Assembly (NCBI RefSeq): GCF_000725625.1
Contig: NZ_JOHS01000001.1
Span: forward strand, 372,001 to 436,000
DNA: 64,000 nucleotides
Source of the DNA: Streptomyces sp. NRRL F-6676
GTDB lineage: Bacteria > Actinomycetota > Actinomycetes > Streptomycetales > Streptomycetaceae
Direction of reading: 5' to 3'
Below, one piece after another: positions 60,556-64,000 of this stretch (position 1 is the stretch's first letter; each line of letters starts with the position of its first letter). A program made the translations under genes and the position numbers. The notes beneath the pieces are model-generated. The model was given only the letters and a program-made list of their open reading frames with translations. It was not told where the DNA came from and did no database searches.

Positions 60556-61584
60556 TCACACCCCCCTCTGCGACGCCGGCGTCACACGCGCCAGCACCAG
60601 GTTGACGACGAGGTTGAACGCCACGACCAGCACGATCGACACGACCAGCACTCCCTGGACGGCGGGCACGTCACCGGCCTGGGCGGAGTCGTTGGCGAAC
60701 CGGCCGAACCCCTGGAGACCGAAGATCCACTCCGTGACGACGGAGGCTCCCACGAGCGAGGGGAACTTCAGGCCCAGGGTCGCCAGCGCCGGGCCGAGGC
60801 CGTTGCGCAGGACATGGGTGAAGAAGACCCGGCGCGGGCTCAGCCCCCGTACCAGCGCGCCGGTCACGTAGTTCTCGCGGTAGGCCGCGATGAGACTGGT
60901 GCGCAGCTGGCGGGCCACGTCGGCGACGACGTCGAAGCTCAGGGCGACGGCCGGCAGCGTGATGTGGGCGAGCCAGGGGCCGATGCCCTGCTCCGGCTTG
61001 ACGTACCCGGCGGAGGGGAACAGCCCGAGACCGACCGCGAGGACCGCCACCAGGACGATCCCGACCACGAAGGCCGGCATCACGGAGAGCACCGTGACGA
61101 AACCGGTGACCGCGCGGTCGATCCAGGTGGTGCGGCGCAGCGCGGCGAGCGTGCCCAGGGCGAAGCCCGCGACGACGCCGATGACGAGGGCGAAGGTGGC
61201 CACCGACAGGCTGACGCCGAGGCCGAGTCCGATGAGGGTGGAGATGTCGGCGCCGTTGGTCCAGCTCGATCCGAGCCGGCCGTGCAGCACGCCGCCGATC
61301 CAGTCGCCGTACTGCACCAGGAACGGGCGGTCGAGGCCCCACTGGGACTCGACCCGGGCGATCGCCTCGGGCGTGGCCTCCTCGCCCAGCTGGATGCGGG
61401 CCGGGCTGAGCCCGCTGAGCGAGCGCAGCGCGAACGTCACGAAGGTCGCGACCAGGAAGACGGGCACGAAGATCGCGACCGACCGGGTGACGGTGGCCAG
61501 GACGCGGCCCAGGGTGTGCCGCGCCCGGGCCGCGGCGGCCGTACGGCGGGCGACGGGCGGGGACGGTGACTCTGTCGCCGTCAT
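60556..61584 (-). CDS. ABC transporter permease, DppB type
   Basis: 342 residues with a cytoplasmic N-terminal extension of about 35 residues and six helices. GEEATPEAIARVESQWGLDRPFLVQYGDWIGGVLHGRLGSSW and the EAA region SLIAAYRENYVTGALVRGLSPRRVFFTHVLRNGLGPALATLGLKFPSLVGASVVTEWIFGLQGFG match DppB-type permeases. It lies 51 bases downstream of the binding-protein gene in the same operon. Confidence 0.88.
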   Translation of the reverse strand: MTATESPSPPVARRTAAAARARHTLGRVLATVTRSVAIFVPVFLVATFVTFALRSLSGLSPARIQLGEEATPEAIARVESQWGLDRPFLVQYGDWIGGVLHGRLGSSWTNGADISTLIGLGLGVSLSVATFALVIGVVAGFALGTLAALRRTTWIDRAVTGFVTVLSVMPAFVVGIVLVAVLAVGLGLFPSAGYVKPEQGIGPWLAHITLPAVALSFDVVADVARQLRTSLIAAYRENYVTGALVRGLSPRRVFFTHVLRNGLGPALATLGLKFPSLVGASVVTEWIFGLQGFGRFANDSAQAGDVPAVQGVLVVSIVLVVAFNLVVNLVLARVTPASQRGV

Positions 61585-61635
61585 GATGCCTCCTCTCGTG
61601 GGTGGGCTCTGTAGGGGTGAGCGGTGGGCGGGGGG

Positions 61636-63213
61636 TCAGTTGCCGCCGATGGTCACGCCGGTCCAGTCGAGGTGGGCCGGGTTCTTCGGCAGGTCGGAGA
61701 CGGCAGTGTTCTTGGCGATGAGGTTGGGCTGGGAGTAGGTGAAGACCAGCGCCTTGCTCTCCAGACCGGCCCGGGTCGCCGCGCGCAGCACCTCGGCGTA
61801 GTCCGGCGAGTTCAGCGGCGTCTCGCGCACCTTGGCCGCTGCGGCCTCGAAGCCGGCCGGCTCGTAGGGGGAACTGAGGTTGAGCGGACCGTCGGGGCCG
61901 AAGTGCGCGGTGAGCGTCTGCAACGCCGAGTCGCGGCCGGTCGTCCCGTACAGCGAGAACGTCAGGTCCTTGGCGAAGAACGGTGTCGCCCAATTCTTGT
62001 CGATCTTGATGGTGACCTTGATGCCGACCTTTCCGAGCTGTGACTGGACGATCTCCGCCTGCGGGTCCTCGGCCGGGATGACCAGGTCGAGCTTGATGTC
62101 ACCGGCCCGGTGACCGGCCTCGGCGAGCAGCTTCCTGGACTTCGCCGGGTCGTAGGGGTAGGCGTCGGCCGACGACGGGTCGTAGGCGACGTAGCCCTTC
62201 GGGAAGGGCTGGTCGGTGGCTTCGCCGTAGCCGAAGGTCAGCTTGTCGACGAACTCCTTGCGGTTGATCGCGTACCGGACGGCGTCGACGACCTTGTCGT
62301 TGTCGAACGGCGCCTTGTTGACGTTCAGGCTGATGTTGGAGGCGTTGAAGCCGGGCTGGACGAAGACGTCGAGTCCGGTTTTCTTGGCGGCCTCCGCCTG
62401 GCTGGGGTCGATGTCGGCGAAGTTGTAGACGCCGGTCCGCAGCCCGGAGACGACGGTGGAGGCGTCGGGCGCGGAGGTGAGTTCGACGTTGTCGATGTGG
62501 ATGTTCTTCGCGTCCCAGTAGTCGGGGTTCTTCTTCAGCACCGCCTTGGTGCCCGGGACGATCTGCGTGACGATGAACGGGCCCGCGCCGACCGGCTTCT
62601 GGTCCAGTGCGCTCGCGTTCTTCGCCGCCTTGGGGCTGGCGATCTGGAGCACGCGCTCGCCGAGCAACTGCGGGATCTGGTAGTCGACCTGACTCAGATG
62701 GACGATCGCGTCGAGTCCCTCGGCGTCCACCGACTTGATGGACGTGAGGTCGCCGAAGAGCGCGGAGTTCTTCTGCTTCTTGGCGCGTTCGATGGCGGCC
62801 TTCACGGCGGTGCCGTCCACCGGTTCGCCGTCGCTGAACTTCAGCCCGGGCCGCAGACGGAAGGTGATCTCGTCGCCCCTGGCGTTGTACTTCCAGCTCT
62901 TCGCCAGGTCGGGGACGGCGTTGCCCTTCTCGTCGGTACGGGTCAACGAGGCGTAGACCAGGGCGAGTTCGCGGAACTGGGCGCCGCTGCCGCCGACCAC
63001 CGGGTCCCAGTGGGCGGGGAAGTAGGAGGAGGCCCACTTCAGCGTGGCGGTACCGCTCGCGGCGGCGGTGTCGCCGCCGCAGGCGCTCAGGGCGGGGGTG
63101 GCGACGGTGACGAGGACGGTTCCCAGGGCGGCGGCGCGCACCCGGTTCCGTCGGTCGGGGCGCGGGCCGGGGCCGGGACCGCGGCGGGTGGGGCGTGCGA
63201 AGCGTGCGAACAT
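61636..63213 (-). CDS. ABC transporter solute-binding lipoprotein, family 5
   Basis: 525 residues. A basic N-terminus, hydrophobic AAALGTVLVTVATPALSACGG and lipobox LSAC mark a lipoprotein. Family 5 features include DPVVGGSGAQFRELALVYASLTRTDEKGNAVPDLAKSWKY, FRLRPGLKFSDGEPVDGTAV and RYAINRKEFVD. It delivers the substrate of the organosulfur operon. ATG 63213 has GAAGGA upstream. A 329-base leader separates it from the cysteine-ending leader peptide, room for attenuation. Confidence 0.88.
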   Translation of the reverse strand: MFARFARPTRRGPGPGPRPDRRNRVRAAALGTVLVTVATPALSACGGDTAAASGTATLKWASSYFPAHWDPVVGGSGAQFRELALVYASLTRTDEKGNAVPDLAKSWKYNARGDEITFRLRPGLKFSDGEPVDGTAVKAAIERAKKQKNSALFGDLTSIKSVDAEGLDAIVHLSQVDYQIPQLLGERVLQIASPKAAKNASALDQKPVGAGPFIVTQIVPGTKAVLKKNPDYWDAKNIHIDNVELTSAPDASTVVSGLRTGVYNFADIDPSQAEAAKKTGLDVFVQPGFNASNISLNVNKAPFDNDKVVDAVRYAINRKEFVDKLTFGYGEATDQPFPKGYVAYDPSSADAYPYDPAKSRKLLAEAGHRAGDIKLDLVIPAEDPQAEIVQSQLGKVGIKVTIKIDKNWATPFFAKDLTFSLYGTTGRDSALQTLTAHFGPDGPLNLSSPYEPAGFEAAAAKVRETPLNSPDYAEVLRAATRAGLESKALVFTYSQPNLIAKNTAVSDLPKNPAHLDWTGVTIGGN

Positions 63214-63542
63214 CGCGGAATCCTTCTTCGAGGGCGCGGGCTTCAAGAGCGCGGGCCGAAGCGCGCCACGGCGGCGTCGTCGTACGCCGGGGCGGGCAGG
63301 GCGGGGCATGCCCGGCCGGCGCGGCGCGCACGGGGGCGCGTCGCACCGAGGGGCACTCGGAAGCGCTCAGGGCATGAGGAGGTCGACGTCACGCGGGCGG
63401 GAGCCGGCGGACGGGGAGAACGAGGAGAGCGGCCGGGCCGGTGACACGGTGTTCGAGAACGGGCGCCGTGCGGCGGAGCGGCGGGAGGGCCGGTGCCGGC
63501 GGGAGGAGTCGCGGTCGCCTGTGAGCCGTGGGTGGCGGGCGG
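63214..63542 (-). promoter_or_regulatory. Long leader region between leader peptide and operon
   Basis: 329 bases with no gene on the operon strand. The first half read leftward is C-rich and contains few stable stems, a composition compatible with Rho-dependent attenuation coupled to the leader peptide. No clear T-tract terminator is seen. Confidence 0.35.
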
Positions 63543-63617
63543 TCAGCGACAGAGGGCGCTACAGGTGCGCCGCAGGTCCACGTAGCGGCACACCACACCG
63601 GGGTGCGTCGTAAGCAT
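63543..63617 (-). CDS. Cysteine-type leader peptide
   Basis: A 24-residue open frame from ATG 63617 (AGGA eight bases upstream; ATG 63626 would add three residues). It begins MLTTHPGVVCRYVDLRR and ends TCSALCR then stop. The ending with two late Cys codons after a VDLRR segment is that of the short leader peptides found before sulfur-assimilation operons in actinomycetes. Translation stalling at Cys codons when cysteine is scarce could switch on the downstream ABC/monooxygenase operon. Confidence 0.75.
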   Translation of the reverse strand: MLTTHPGVVCRYVDLRRTCSALCR

Positions 63618-63656
63618 GGTGCTCATCCTGCGGTGAGCCGTGACCGGCTGTCAATG

Positions 63657-63672
63657 GACACTAAAAGGTGTC
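63657..63672. promoter_or_regulatory. Dyad upstream of leader peptide
   Basis: GACAC-TAAAAG-GTGTC: 5-bp perfect arms with an AT-rich centre, 40-55 bases upstream of the leader peptide start. It is a candidate operator or part of the operon promoter. Confidence 0.4.
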
Positions 63673-63714
63673 TCATTGGGCGGGACGGGCCGCCACCGGG
63701 GGCCGAGAGGCTGG

Positions 63715-64000
63715 TCAGGGGCCCGGCGGGGGAGCGGGGCGGGTGGCCGGGTGGGTCGCCGCCTCGTCCGGATGCAGCCACAGCGGACCCCCGGCGGTGT
63801 CGATCCGCACGGCCCCCGCAGGCGGCCACGCCCCGCTCGTCAGCAGCTCGCGCTCCGGTCCGGTCAGAGTGCGGTACCGGGCCAGGGCGGCCCCGGCCGG
63901 CCGGGGCGCGGGGTCCGTCAGCAGCCCCGGCCGCACCGCCTCGACGGCGTGGGCGTACTCCTCGTACGGCCGCCAACCGGGCACTGCCCGCAGGCTGTTG
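63715..64000 (-). CDS. Unknown protein, C-terminal part
   Basis: The frame is open to the right edge, so the start may be outside the window; GTG 63984 is a possible internal start giving 89 residues. Visible sequence includes RPYEEYAHAVEAVRPG, RYRTLTGPERELLTSGAWPPAGAVRID and a Pro-rich end. I do not recognise the family. It ends 41 bases before the dyad preceding the leader peptide. Confidence 0.5.
   Translation of the reverse strand, partial: NSLRAVPGWRPYEEYAHAVEAVRPGLLTDPAPRPAGAALARYRTLTGPERELLTSGAWPPAGAVRIDTAGGPLWLHPDEAATHPATRPAPPPGP

Overview
The window is high-GC actinobacterial DNA, almost certainly Streptomyces. Third codon positions are strongly GC biased, many genes start with GTG, four-base ATGA/GTGA overlaps are common, and there are several Tat or Sec secreted glycosidases, PaaX/LysR/TetR/MerR regulators, an iron box and a rifamycin-associated element. 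It looks like accessory or arm-type chromosome: secreted enzymes, catabolic operons, a drug-inactivation gene, a polyketide locus and an organosulfur operon, with no housekeeping genes. No phage, plasmid or CRISPR functions are visible.

Layout. 0-10.4 kb: a truncated ABC exporter gene behind an iron box, a DoxX-like protein, an SDR oxidoreductase, a Tat-secreted GH127-type arabinofuranosidase with a ricin-type lectin tail, a secreted tannase/feruloyl-esterase-like hydrolase, then YunG-like, MFS, DUF6461-like and VOC proteins. 10.4-22 kb: a LysR gene, two convergent PaaX-type regulators, and a tightly coupled six-gene operon (family 5 solute-binding lipoprotein, permease, fused permease-ATPase, ATPase, two alpha/beta hydrolases) divergent from the second PaaX. 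This arrangement suggests import of an ester or amide compound followed by hydrolysis. 22-33 kb: a MerR/EthD pair, then an RraA-like aldolase, aminotransferase and TetR, then alpha/beta hydrolase, DUF3500, gamma-glutamyltransferase-like protein, DUF1275 protein and MFS exporter. The two promoters of this block carry related operator-like dyads. 33.4-40.4 kb: one gene for a secreted protein of about 2,320 residues joining a GH92 mannosidase domain, FIVAR, CBM-like and fibronectin III modules, and a complete PAP2 phosphatase domain.

40.5-46 kb: a TetR/oxidoreductase pair with two strong operators, a degenerate tRNA-like sequence beside a deleted IS1182-type transposase remnant, and rph (rifamycin phosphotransferase) with an intact rifamycin-associated element. 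46-54 kb: a single-module reducing polyketide synthase followed by a geranylgeranyl-reductase-like flavoenzyme. 53.8-63.7 kb, leftward: a cysteine-ending leader peptide, then a peptide/nickel-type ABC importer, two LLM flavin monooxygenases, an alpha/beta hydrolase and an SsuE-like FMN reductase, probably an organosulfur scavenging operon. A partial unknown gene ends the window.

The strongest observation is the GH92-PAP2 fusion. The GH92 domain has Gln where mannosidases have the general-acid Glu, as I recall for the mannose-1-phospho-6-mannose hydrolase of Cellulosimicrobium. The fused phosphatase could then remove the exposed mannose-6-phosphate, so one secreted protein may strip phosphomannan. 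Its promoter shares an exact 12-bp LacI-type palindrome with the distant GH127 gene.
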